From: Hyphomicrobiales bacterium
GTDB lineage: Bacteria > Pseudomonadota > Alphaproteobacteria > Rhizobiales > Beijerinckiaceae
Direction: 5' to 3'
Assembly (NCBI GenBank): GCA_930633525.1
Contig: CAKNFP010000004.1
Location: 62,001 to 126,000 of the forward strand
DNA: 64,000 bases
Shown: positions 25,048-33,258 of the stretch, one piece after another
How the letters are laid out: each line of letters opens with the position of its first letter
How positions within the stretch are numbered: the stretch's first letter is position 1
Translations under genes and position numbers: made by a program
Notes under the pieces: generated by a model
Told to the model about the DNA's origin: nothing
The model's input: only the letters and a program-made list of their open reading frames with translations
Databases searched by the model: none

Positions 25048-26226
25048 TCAACCGTCAGAATTGCTGAAAATGATAGAATCGCCGAGCGCGGTCCCCCATT
25101 GGGCGACCTTCGCATTGGGGACCTGTCGCTGACCGGCTTGGCAGCGCAGTTGCCTGACTATCTCCATCATCTGGCTCCAGCCGTTGAGATGTCCCTCGGA
25201 CAACATGCCCCCGCTTGTGTTGACCGGTATCTCCCCACCGAGTTCGATGCGGCCGCCTTGGACAAAGTCCAACGCTTCTCCAGCGCCGCAGTAGCCGAGA
25301 CGCTCAAGTGACAAGAGCACCAGCGGTGAAAATGCGTCGTATACCTGAAGAAGGTCTACATCGGCCGGCTTTAGTCCCGCCATCTGGTATACGGTCTGAT
25401 CGGAGCCTGGTGGCTTCCAGTCAAAAACGTCAGCCTGGCCAACGCCTAGTCCAGGCTGTCCAAAGATGAACTCATTGGGACCCGCGTGCACACCTTGGGC
25501 CCCGAGCAAAAAGACGGGTTGGGACGGCAGGTCCTTTGCCCGCTCGCCCGAGGTCACGATGAGTGCAACTGCACCGTCGACGACAACAGAGCAATCTAAC
25601 AGGCGCAAAGGTTCTACGATGAAAGGAGCGCTGACGTAGTCGTCGCGGGTCAGCGGCTTCCGAATGCGAGCTTCTGGGTTCAGCATCGCGTGCTTGCGGA
25701 AGGCCAGCGGAACGGCCGCGAGCTTTTCGGGAGACCCGTCATACCTGTGGAAGTAGCGACGAGCAGCAAAAGCCGCTGCCGCGACTGGGCCGGTGAAGCC
25801 TGCGTGAGGGGTCTCGCCATGAGGACCACCGCCGAAGCGCAGCGCTTCCTCAAAGCCCCAAGAGGCGCGACTGCCGATGAGACCGAGATTGCTATTTTTG
25901 TATGCGCCCAGGCAGAGGATATGGTCAGCTAATCCGCACGAAACAGCCATTGCGGCATGCTGGAGAACGGTGGCGCCAAAGCGACCGTGGCTCCAGGTTT
26001 GGCTGGCAAAACGTACATTCAGGCCAAGCTGGGCGGCTGTCTCGTCATAATCGGCACCACGGGGCGCGCCGATGTGCACGATGAGCCCGTCGATATCGCT
26101 ACGTTTAAGACCCGCATCTGCGAGAGCAAGAGACACGGCCTCGCTCGCGAGGGAGATTGATGTGCGCTCTGCGTGAGCGCCGACGCCGCTCGAGCCCGCG
26201 CCGGTAATGGCGGTCGCAGCCCTCAT
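25048..26226 (-). CDS. Thiolase-superfamily lipid-transfer/aldolase-like protein (Ltp2-like)
   Basis: About 392 residues with the thiolase fold. The segment where thiolases carry the nucleophilic Cys reads TWSHGRFGATVLQHAAMAVS and has no Cys there, and the C-terminal motif is NTSGGMLSEGHLNGWS. PFIVEPLRLLDCSVVVDGAV and LLQVYDAFSPLVLLSLERLG closely recall Ltp2-type steroid side-chain aldolases. Retro-aldol cleavage of a beta-hydroxyacyl-CoA with its DUF35 partner is the best guess, rather than thiolysis. ATG 26226 is chosen; a TTG 57 bases upstream is open. It is divergent from a LysR gene. Confidence 0.8.
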   Translation of the reverse strand: MRAATAITGAGSSGVGAHAERTSISLASEAVSLALADAGLKRSDIDGLIVHIGAPRGADYDETAAQLGLNVRFASQTWSHGRFGATVLQHAAMAVSCGLADHILCLGAYKNSNLGLIGSRASWGFEEALRFGGGPHGETPHAGFTGPVAAAAFAARRYFHRYDGSPEKLAAVPLAFRKHAMLNPEARIRKPLTRDDYVSAPFIVEPLRLLDCSVVVDGAVALIVTSGERAKDLPSQPVFLLGAQGVHAGPNEFIFGQPGLGVGQADVFDWKPPGSDQTVYQMAGLKPADVDLLQVYDAFSPLVLLSLERLGYCGAGEALDFVQGGRIELGGEIPVNTSGGMLSEGHLNGWSQMMEIVRQLRCQAGQRQVPNAKVAQWGTALGDSIIFSNSDG

Positions 26227-26439
26227 GACTGGATGCTGCCCACGGTCAGCGTAGCCACCAACAAATCGATCGTTTCTGAGCAATAGAGCTTGGCGCTCCG
26301 CATATTCACCTCCTTGATCGAAATTCGATCCGGAAAAGACGCGCCCGTCTGCGGTTGACAGCGCTGTTCATCACCAATTAGGGCAACTGGGGCACCATAC
26401 GGAAATATATAATCAACTTGGGTTCGATAGATTTTTGAT

Positions 26440-27327
26440 ATGCGCTGGAGCTTACGCCAGATCGAGGTTTTCATAGCCGTGCTCGAAGAGGGCGGCTTCT
26501 CAGCGGCAGGCGAGCGCCTCGGGATGGTGCAGCCCGCGGTGAGCATCGCGGTCCGCAAGCTGGAGGAGAATGCGGGCGTTCGACTTCTGGATCGTTCGGG
26601 AAGTCGAGTTCAAAGCACGCATGAAGGGGCTCTGTTTCTCAATCACGCCCGAATGATCCGCGCTGAGATCGTCAGCATGGAGCGCCAATTGCGCGAGTTG
26701 CGCTCGCTCGATGCTGGTCACATCAAGATCGCGACTCCTCCCATCGCCTCAGCCGTCCTGCTCCCCGGACTGGCCAAGGAGTTCTTGGCAGCGCATCCCG
26801 GCGTACGCGTGTCGACGATCGAGGATTCTTCCGAAAACATTGCCGCTCGTCTCCGTGCGCGAGACCTCGATCTCGGTATCATCGCGGGTGCCCACGACAC
26901 GGCCGGCCTCGATGTTGTTCTTGTCGAGCAGCACCCGATCGTTGCGTGGACCTCTGCACAATCGCCGCTGGCAAGGGAAACGGAGCTGGATTGGAAGCGG
27001 ATATTAGAGGAGCCCCTGATCCTATTCCCGGCAGGATACAATCAGCGATCCTTAGTTGAAGATATGGCTGCCAAACTCGGAAAAAAGCCCGATGTCAGGG
27101 TCGAGAGCAAAAGCCAAGGGTTTCTGAGTGAGATGGTAGCGTCCGGCCGTGGTTTGCTTGTCGCCTTTGCTGGAATGGGGCGCGACTTTGACAGCAATGT
27201 AAGAATTCCGATCACGGGAAACCCGGCGGTTCCGTTTTGGCTTTGCCGACGTGAGGGATTGGCCCCCGGTTTAGCTGCCAATGCATTTTTTGACCGCGTT
27301 GCGGCGAGGTTCGCGAAGGCGGTATAG
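26440..27327 (+). CDS. LysR-family transcriptional regulator of catabolic cluster
   Basis: The 295-residue protein has the LysR winged helix (LRQIEVFIAVLEEGGFSAAG to GMVQPAVSIAVRKLEE, about residues 5-43) and an effector domain resembling CynR/CbbR-type regulators. It is transcribed away from the Ltp2-like operon and lies before the CoA-transferase gene. The 213-base intergenic region is AT-rich, and ATCAA/TTGAT half-sites flank bases 26412-26437. It probably controls the divergent operon and possibly the downstream plus-strand genes in response to a pathway intermediate. Confidence 0.92.
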   Translation: MRWSLRQIEVFIAVLEEGGFSAAGERLGMVQPAVSIAVRKLEENAGVRLLDRSGSRVQSTHEGALFLNHARMIRAEIVSMERQLRELRSLDAGHIKIATPPIASAVLLPGLAKEFLAAHPGVRVSTIEDSSENIAARLRARDLDLGIIAGAHDTAGLDVVLVEQHPIVAWTSAQSPLARETELDWKRILEEPLILFPAGYNQRSLVEDMAAKLGKKPDVRVESKSQGFLSEMVASGRGLLVAFAGMGRDFDSNVRIPITGNPAVPFWLCRREGLAPGLAANAFFDRVAARFAKAV

Positions 27328-27469
27328 CATTTAGGATATGGAGATAGGTAGAAAAATCTATTTTCGTGATAGCTAGCCCTGTGTTTGATTTTGCTGGCTG
27401 AGCAGACCCTCACGACTGTCGCGGGTGGTACCTGTCGAGATCAGCAGGCGAACTTAGAGAGGACACATC

Positions 27470-28609
27470 GTGGCGCCATTGGAAGGCATCAGGGTGCTCG
27501 ATTTCAGCCAAGCTATGGCGGGCCCTGCTTGTGGCATGTTGCTCGGTGATTTTGGCGCTGAGGTTGTTAAGATCGAGCCGCCTGAAGGTGAAAGCTCGCG
27601 TCGATGGGGCTCTGCGCGGGCTGGCGAGGGAGGGCAGTTTAGTGGGCTTTATTTGGCCCTAAACCGCAACAAGTCAAGCATAACGATCGATCTTAAATCT
27701 GAGGAAGGCAAGTCTAACATCCGCAAGCTTATCGCAAGCGCCGATGTGATCCTTGAGAATTTCAGGCCAGGGGTCGCTAGCCGTCTAGGTTTTGGTTACG
27801 CCGACGCGGCCGCAATTAAGCCAGACATAATTTATTGCAGTATTTCGGGCTTCGGCCAAGACGGGCCATTGCGCGATCGCCCCGGCCTCGACATGCTTCT
27901 GCAGGCTTACGTCGGACACATGAGTATCACTGGTGAGCCGGGGCGCCCCTCTGTCCGCACTGGACCGTCTCCAATCGACCTCCTTACGGGAGCGCATGCG
28001 GCGTATGGCATTTCGCTTGCCTTGCGAGAACGAGACAAGACCGGCCGAGGTCAGGAAATCGACCTTTCCTTGTACGACACGGCTGTCCATCTAATTGGCC
28101 ACTATATTGCCGATTACACCGGCGGGGCGGACCTCCCGGGCAAGCATGGGCCATTCTTTGCTTTTCTTGCCCCCTACGGAATGTTCGCTGCGCGAGATCG
28201 TGAGTTTTACCTGGGTGTAGATAGTCGCTCCTATCCGGCTTTCTGCAACGCGATCGACCGAGGTGACCTCATTGTCGATCCGCGCTTCAAAACGAATGTT
28301 GATCGCCTTCGCAACCGAGATGCGTTGCATGAGCAACTAATCCCCCTCTTTCAAACCCGCGGCGCCCAATATTGGGTCGAACTGGCTATGAAAATAGGGA
28401 TCCCCACCAGCTTGGTTAACGATATTGGAGAGGTTCTGCAACACGAGCAGGCGGCCGCTCGCGAGATGATCGTGTCGTCGGGTGTAGACGAGGTGCGTAT
28501 CGCCGGAATTCCGCTGAAACTTCGGCAGACCCCCGGCGAAATTCGCCGTAAGCCCCCGCGGCTGGGCGAGGACAACGACCGGATCCTGGGCGGACTGGTG
28601 GACATCTGA
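27470..28609 (+). CDS. Class III (CaiB/BaiF) CoA-transferase
   Basis: The 379-residue protein has family blocks LEGIRVLDFSQAMAGPACGM, LGDFGAEVVKIEPPEGE, YLALNRNKSSITIDLKSEEG and ENFRPGV. The catalytic aspartate region appears as RPGLDMLLQAYVGHMSITGE. It moves CoA between an acyl-CoA donor and a carboxylic acid, activating the substrate without ATP. The start is GTG with AGAGAGGAC upstream. The next gene begins 1 base after its stop, so they are co-translated. It would supply CoA-thioesters to the reductase, hydratase and aldolase genes nearby. Confidence 0.92.
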   Translation: MAPLEGIRVLDFSQAMAGPACGMLLGDFGAEVVKIEPPEGESSRRWGSARAGEGGQFSGLYLALNRNKSSITIDLKSEEGKSNIRKLIASADVILENFRPGVASRLGFGYADAAAIKPDIIYCSISGFGQDGPLRDRPGLDMLLQAYVGHMSITGEPGRPSVRTGPSPIDLLTGAHAAYGISLALRERDKTGRGQEIDLSLYDTAVHLIGHYIADYTGGADLPGKHGPFFAFLAPYGMFAARDREFYLGVDSRSYPAFCNAIDRGDLIVDPRFKTNVDRLRNRDALHEQLIPLFQTRGAQYWVELAMKIGIPTSLVNDIGEVLQHEQAAAREMIVSSGVDEVRIAGIPLKLRQTPGEIRRKPPRLGEDNDRILGGLVDI

Positions 28610-28610
28610 C

Positions 28611-29825
28611 ATGGCTGAGAGCGAGAGTGCAGATAACCGATCGGGCCATGTCTCCATTTTCGCAGTTGGGGACGTTTTCGTAGATTTGGACGACGGGGTG
28701 CCGGCATTCCGACACGCTACATCCTTGCTTAAGGGAGGTGATATCGTCGTCGGCAATTGCGAAGGCGTTTACTCGGACGATCCCGCGCCTTCTCCGACGA
28801 CACGCCACAGTATGACAACAGGTCGGAGCCGGGCGTCTTGTCTGAGCGCGGTGCCATTCCACGTGATGACCTGCGCCAATAACCACATCGTTGACGGGGG
28901 TTACCGGGGCCTCGCTGATACCCTCGAGGTTCTGCGGGAACAGGGCATTGCGACGACAGGCGCGGGAATGAACGCCAAGGCTGCTTTGCGCCCGGCGGTC
29001 GTCGAGCGCGACGGGATCCGAGTTGCTTTCCTCGCGTGCGCAAGCATTTTCCCGGTGGGCTATGAAGCGCGCGACGAGCGGCCAGGCTTGGCGGCAGTTA
29101 GGATCCGAACCCACTACTCGACGCCTGACCCGACCTTCTGGGAGCCGGGGGCTCGACCGCTCATTACAACGTCAGCGGACCCTGATGATCTTCGGCGATT
29201 GGGCCAGGCGATCAAAGATGCCCGCGCATCCGCAGACCTTGTGGTCGTGGCTTGCCATTGGGGTGCGTCCAGCCAGTTTGAGACCCTCCAGAGCTATGAA
29301 ACGGAAGTCGCACGCCAGATCGTGGAACTAGGCGCAGACGCTGTGGTGTGCCACCATCACCACAGCCTACGCGGGGTTGAATTCTGGGCCGGATCACCCA
29401 TATTTTACGGCGTTGGTGCGTTCGTCCACCACTTCACGCACTACAATCCAACCGCCAACCAGCTGGCAGCGAGTCGCGCTCGATATGGCGAGTTCGCACA
29501 CGGTCCACGGCCCGGATTTCCTCTCTATCCTTTTCATCCCGACGCTCGAATGACGGGGATTGTGACTCTCGACGCATCAAAGCTGGGCATTGTGCGAGCG
29601 GGTTTCATTCCGGCCGAAATTCTCGCGGATGGAAGTACAGAGCCGTACCGGTTTGGCGACGCTAGAGCGGGGCGGGTCTTCGACTATCTGCGCAGAATGA
29701 GCGACACCCTCGGAGCTGGCGTTACTTTCGTTGAGGGAGAACGCGACGGCTGGGCTCATCTGAACATTATTCAGCGTTCCTCTCAGGACGCAGCAATCCG
29801 TTGTGAAACCCAGCAGGCTGGGTAA
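28611..29825 (+). CDS. CapA-family (poly-gamma-glutamate synthesis type) metallophosphatase-like protein
   Basis: The 404-residue PGA_cap fold has the metal-ligand blocks AVGDVFVD, DIVVGNCEGVYSD, TCANNHIVDGG, VACHWGASS and AVVCHHHHSLRGVEF. CapA proteins were named for capsule synthesis, but the superfamily includes phosphoesterases and hydrolases of amide-like bonds. Its tight linkage to a CoA-transferase (1-base gap) and a Bug binding protein suggests a catabolic hydrolase rather than a capsule role. No signal peptide is visible. The substrate is unknown. Confidence 0.82.
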   Translation: MAESESADNRSGHVSIFAVGDVFVDLDDGVPAFRHATSLLKGGDIVVGNCEGVYSDDPAPSPTTRHSMTTGRSRASCLSAVPFHVMTCANNHIVDGGYRGLADTLEVLREQGIATTGAGMNAKAALRPAVVERDGIRVAFLACASIFPVGYEARDERPGLAAVRIRTHYSTPDPTFWEPGARPLITTSADPDDLRRLGQAIKDARASADLVVVACHWGASSQFETLQSYETEVARQIVELGADAVVCHHHHSLRGVEFWAGSPIFYGVGAFVHHFTHYNPTANQLAASRARYGEFAHGPRPGFPLYPFHPDARMTGIVTLDASKLGIVRAGFIPAEILADGSTEPYRFGDARAGRVFDYLRRMSDTLGAGVTFVEGERDGWAHLNIIQRSSQDAAIRCETQQAG

Positions 29826-29869
29826 GAGTTATGCGACATTGCAACCTCGTAATCAGCTGGCAGGTAATC

Positions 29870-30841
29870 ATGTCGACCTTTCAGCGAGCTCTGCTGACGC
29901 TGTTCGTCATCCTCTGGCCCTTTGGCGCGGTGGCGGACACTTTCCCCGCGCGTCCAATCCGCGTCATCGTTCCATTTGCGGCGGGGGGCTCGGGAGATAT
30001 CGTGGCCCGTCTTCTCGGAGAGCGGGCAGCGCAACTGCTGGGGCAGAACTTCATCGTTGAGAACCGCGCAGGAGCCGGAGGAGTGACCGGAACCGATGGT
30101 GTTGCGAAGGCCCCACCGGACGGTTACACGATCGGATTATCGACAACGGGGCCCCTTGCAATCAACGTCAGCCTCATGGAGCGGATGCCTTACGATCCAG
30201 TCGTTGACTTCGCACCAGTCATGTTGCTCGCGCGCGCCCCGGAGCTCCTTGTGGCTGGGCCCAAAGCTCATGTGGTTACGCTCGATGATCTGGTTTCGCT
30301 GGCCAAACAACGACCAGGCCAGATCAGCTTCGGGTCATCTGGTACCGGCAGTCTTCCCCATCTCGCGGGGGAACTTTTGCGGCGAGCAGCCAATATCGAC
30401 CTGGTTCACGTTCCGTACCGCGGGGTTGGGCCAGCAGCCAACGACGTTGTGGCGGGGCAGATCGAGTTGATGTTTGCTGACTTGCCGGTCTTGCTCCCGC
30501 AGGTGCAGGGTGGCGCAGTGAAGGCCCTCGGGCTCGCGAGCAACGCTCGGTCCCCGGCGCTGCCGGAAGTTCCGACGATGGTGGAGCTTGGTTTCCCCAG
30601 TGTCCAGGCCAATAACTGGTACGCGATCATTGCACCCAAGGGAACGCCACCCGACATCGTGGCGAAGTTGCACTCAGTTCTTCTACAGATCGTAAAGGAG
30701 CCGGTAGTGGCGTCTAAGCTGGCCGATCTTGGGTTAGAAATCGTGGGTGGCTCGCCCGAAAGCCTCGCGGCGCTAATGCGTTCTGAAATTCCCAAGTGGG
30801 CCGAGATTGTGCGTCCTTCGGCGGCGCCCGCAAAAAAATAG
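29870..30841 (+). CDS. Bug/TctC-family solute-binding protein
   Basis: About 323 residues with a signal peptide (RALLTLFVILWPFGAVA). Mature blocks follow: FPARPIRVIVPFAAGGSGDI, VENRAGAGGVTGTDGVAKAP, PDGYTIGLSTTGPLAIN and FGSSGTGSLPHLAGELL. Bug receptors bind carboxylates in the periplasm and usually serve TTT transporters; no TctA/TctB membrane partner is here, as is common. An in-frame ATG at 29831 is an alternative start. It probably captures the acid that the upstream CoA-transferase activates. Bases 30842-31129 hold no gene. Confidence 0.87.
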   Translation: MSTFQRALLTLFVILWPFGAVADTFPARPIRVIVPFAAGGSGDIVARLLGERAAQLLGQNFIVENRAGAGGVTGTDGVAKAPPDGYTIGLSTTGPLAINVSLMERMPYDPVVDFAPVMLLARAPELLVAGPKAHVVTLDDLVSLAKQRPGQISFGSSGTGSLPHLAGELLRRAANIDLVHVPYRGVGPAANDVVAGQIELMFADLPVLLPQVQGGAVKALGLASNARSPALPEVPTMVELGFPSVQANNWYAIIAPKGTPPDIVAKLHSVLLQIVKEPVVASKLADLGLEIVGGSPESLAALMRSEIPKWAEIVRPSAAPAKK

Positions 30842-31129
30842 CTCAGGAGTGACCAGCGTGCAGAGCCCATGGCTAGGATTCGTCGAACGGGATGATCCTT
30901 CGCGCGCAGCAAAGGCGAGATAAGCTTTTGCGGACAAATGAAAGCGCTCGTTAGACCGCAAAGCGGGCGCCGCTCGTCGGGAAGATTGTTTCGTCTGAGA
31001 GTGTGATCGGCTACAGACGTGTTCTATCCGCAAATCCTCAAGATCAAGACGGCCCCTCGGACCGATACTGCCCTGCTGCGGCACGGCACCGAGCTTCAGC
31101 TGACCTGCCTCTGATCTGTCATCCAGCGG

Positions 31130-31245
31130 CGATTATAGCCTCGGCGGGTTTTGCGCGGAATTGCGCAGCGGTGGAGAGCTTGGCGGCATAGGTCGCCGGC
31201 GGGATGTATCCGAGCGCCGAGTGGGGTCGGTGGCGGTTGTACAAC
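31130..31245 (-). pseudogene. IS3-family transposase C-terminal scrap
   Basis: The minus strand encodes YNRHRPHSALGYIPPATYAA, then KLSTAAQFRAKP. This is the very C-terminus of an IS3-type integrase-core transposase. It is preceded by unrelated sequence, so only about 38 residues survive. Confidence 0.75.
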
Positions 31246-31424
31246 AAGGCTTGGGAACACCCACGGAACCGAGTTCCGCGAGGTTCTCTATCGGTATCAT
31301 CCGTGGTTTGGCCGTGAGGTCGGCGTTCATGGCGTCGTGGCGAAGTGCGACGGCGTGTATTTCCGCTGCGCGGTAGCCGGCGCCCAAGGGGACCGCTGGC
31401 TCGAGGTTCCGGCCTGGATGTTCG
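31246..31424 (+). pseudogene. Truncated conserved hypothetical, cut by TniABQ transposon
   Basis: The frame reads EFREVLYRYHPWFGREVGVH, then GVYFRCAVAGAQ and RWLEVPAWMFE, and runs straight into the transposon end at 31425. HPWFGREV...HGV resembles small Y4bD/Y4pK-like proteins associated with transposable elements, recalled with low certainty. It lacks a start on one side and its C-terminus on the other. Confidence 0.4.
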
Positions 31425-31841
31425 AGCTGTCGCTTTGCAGTTAAATGTAAGAATGGCCGCTTCCGAACTGGGTTGAGCATTTAAACATGAGAATGGGCGG
31501 GTGCTCATTCTCAAATAAGCTGCTTCTGTGAATGGGCACGCACGCTGACCCATTGAGCGATCGCTTCTGCTGCGAAGGCATCGAACACTTCGCGTCGGAC
31601 GCCGATGGCGTGCCTGCGAAGCAGGTCGAGCATTTCCGGTCCGCTTTCCAGAACGACCGCCACGCCGGCGAGGAGGAACGGGCGCAGATGGAGCGGCAGG
31701 ATGGGCTTGCCGGAGTTGGCGATGTTGGTCGGCTCCTCCATGGCAATCCGGTCGAACTCTGGGATGACGAGCCCCAGCAGACGCGCCCGCCGATAGTCCC
31801 CCTTGTCTGGTCCCCAGCGAACGAAGCGGGGGACCAGAAGC
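31425..31841. repeat. 417-bp direct repeat, copy 1 (transposon end plus tniQ 3' part)
   Basis: By eye, bases 31425-31841 repeat at 46315-46731 with no difference noticed, in the same orientation. The repeat covers the transposon terminus and the last 330 or so bases of tniQ. The two copies bracket 14.5 kb containing tniB, tniA, the MaoC genes and the whole ABC/Rieske operon. Confidence 0.92.
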
Positions 31842-32371
31842 AATCTGGCAACGACTGCTGGAGAGATCCAGTGCCGCGACCCGTCGTGCGCTTCGCGGTG
31901 CAGGAGTTGCTCACCTCTCGAGGCACTGCGCCACAGAAGGTTCGGCGACAATTGTGACTCCAACCCGTCAGGGTCGCGGAGCAGCCCGTCGCAGGTCGGG
32001 CACGTGATGCGCCATCCTTGCAGCTGAGAGCGCAGAACTGGACCGTCTTGCGCATGCTGGGTGGAACAGGTCTGGCATTCCTGCATGACGCGCGACGATA
32101 TCAGTCGGCGGGTTGCCCCGGGTGCGATTGCGAAGGTCATGCCGAACACGGCTGTGGCCGTAGTTCGGAACATAATGGCCAAGGCTTCGGCTTGATCCTG
32201 CGTGAGATCGAGATCAGCAGCTTTGAGGGACCGCAAGTTTGGCACGGCATGATGCAAGACGGCGAGCGGAGGCACGTTGTAGAAGATGGCATGGCGTCTG
32301 ATCAAAGACGACAAAAGCTCGTCAAGGGCTGGTGGGAAGCAGACCGGCATCGGCGACGGCGTGGCCGGCAT
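31511..32371 (-). CDS. tniQ: TniQ-family target-selection protein
   Basis: The 286-residue protein has a TniQ N-terminal domain (PPALDELLSSLIRRHAIFYN) and a zinc-finger (CQTC at about 99-102 and CPTC at about 124-127). A helical C-terminal part contains HGNPV-type residues. TniQ/TnsD proteins direct the transposase to target sites. Its ATG overlaps the tniB stop (TGATG), so the genes are coupled. A 3' piece of a second identical tniQ exists at 46401. Confidence 0.85.
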   Translation of the reverse strand: MPATPSPMPVCFPPALDELLSSLIRRHAIFYNVPPLAVLHHAVPNLRSLKAADLDLTQDQAEALAIMFRTTATAVFGMTFAIAPGATRRLISSRVMQECQTCSTQHAQDGPVLRSQLQGWRITCPTCDGLLRDPDGLESQLSPNLLWRSASRGEQLLHREAHDGSRHWISPAVVARLLLVPRFVRWGPDKGDYRRARLLGLVIPEFDRIAMEEPTNIANSGKPILPLHLRPFLLAGVAVVLESGPEMLDLLRRHAIGVRREVFDAFAAEAIAQWVSVRAHSQKQLI

Positions 32372-33252
32372 CAGGCAACCGCGGTCTCGCCCTGGAATGC
32401 GGGCTCCCAGCGCTGGACTGCCTCGTCGGTGATCCTCTCCTCGCCGCTCTCTATGGCTGCGATGGCGAGGTCGGTGATCAGTCGGAAGATGCCCGCTGTA
32501 ATGCCATCCGTGATCTGGAGAATGCGGCGCAGTGCGTTTGGCGTCAGCACGGAAGGGTGGCGAAGTGGCATGTTGCGCAGGATCGAGCCGATCAAAGCTT
32601 CAAATTGCTCGTTCGCCGCCCACCGGCTCAAGGTCAGCTGCTCGAAACGCCGCGCCAACTGCACGTCGCCGCTGATTGCCTCGCGTGCTTCATTGACCCC
32701 GAAGCAGACGAGGGAGATTTGCAGTCGGTTGCTCAGGAAGCGAAGCGTGTTGAGCACGATGCGCTGCTCGCGGTAGCTGCCGGCCAGAAGGTTGTGGACC
32801 TCGTCGATCACGAGGACTTGGACGCCGATGGCTTCCATAATCCGCATGGCTGCCTGCTCCATCTGGGCGATGTCAGCACGCGGCCGCGATGGAGCTCCCA
32901 ATAGCGTCAGCAGTTCGGCGTAAAACCGCCGTTCGCCCGGTCGGCTCGTCATCTCCATTGCAAGAACTGGCGTCGTCAGCACGCCGGTTACGGTGTTGAA
33001 GCTTGGCGGGTGTTCGTCCCGGAATTGCTTCATGATCATGGTCTTGCCCATGCCGCTGTCACCATAGATGGCGATGGATGGCATTCGCGTGCCACGCGGC
33101 TGGTCGAGAAGTCCATGCAGGCGATCGAGCGCCTGCTTGGCGCGAGGATAAAGAACCCACCGACGCGACCGGATGGCGCGGATGCGCCGCTCATCATGCT
33201 CGGCAAGAAGCGCCGCCGCGCTCGATGTCAGGTGGCGGAAGGTGAATGTCAT
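32371..33252 (-). CDS. tniB: TniB AAA+ ATPase
   Basis: The 293-residue AAA+ protein has Walker A (YGDSGMGKTM, residues 63-72), Walker B (VLVIDEVHNLL, about 146-156) and sensor-1 region (RLQISLVCFGVNEA). Like TnsC and MuB it would bind target DNA, interact with TniQ and activate TniA. It lies 6 bases after tniA, in one operon. Confidence 0.92.
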   Translation of the reverse strand: MTFTFRHLTSSAAALLAEHDERRIRAIRSRRWVLYPRAKQALDRLHGLLDQPRGTRMPSIAIYGDSGMGKTMIMKQFRDEHPPSFNTVTGVLTTPVLAMEMTSRPGERRFYAELLTLLGAPSRPRADIAQMEQAAMRIMEAIGVQVLVIDEVHNLLAGSYREQRIVLNTLRFLSNRLQISLVCFGVNEAREAISGDVQLARRFEQLTLSRWAANEQFEALIGSILRNMPLRHPSVLTPNALRRILQITDGITAGIFRLITDLAIAAIESGEERITDEAVQRWEPAFQGETAVA

Positions 33253-33258
33253 GCTGCG

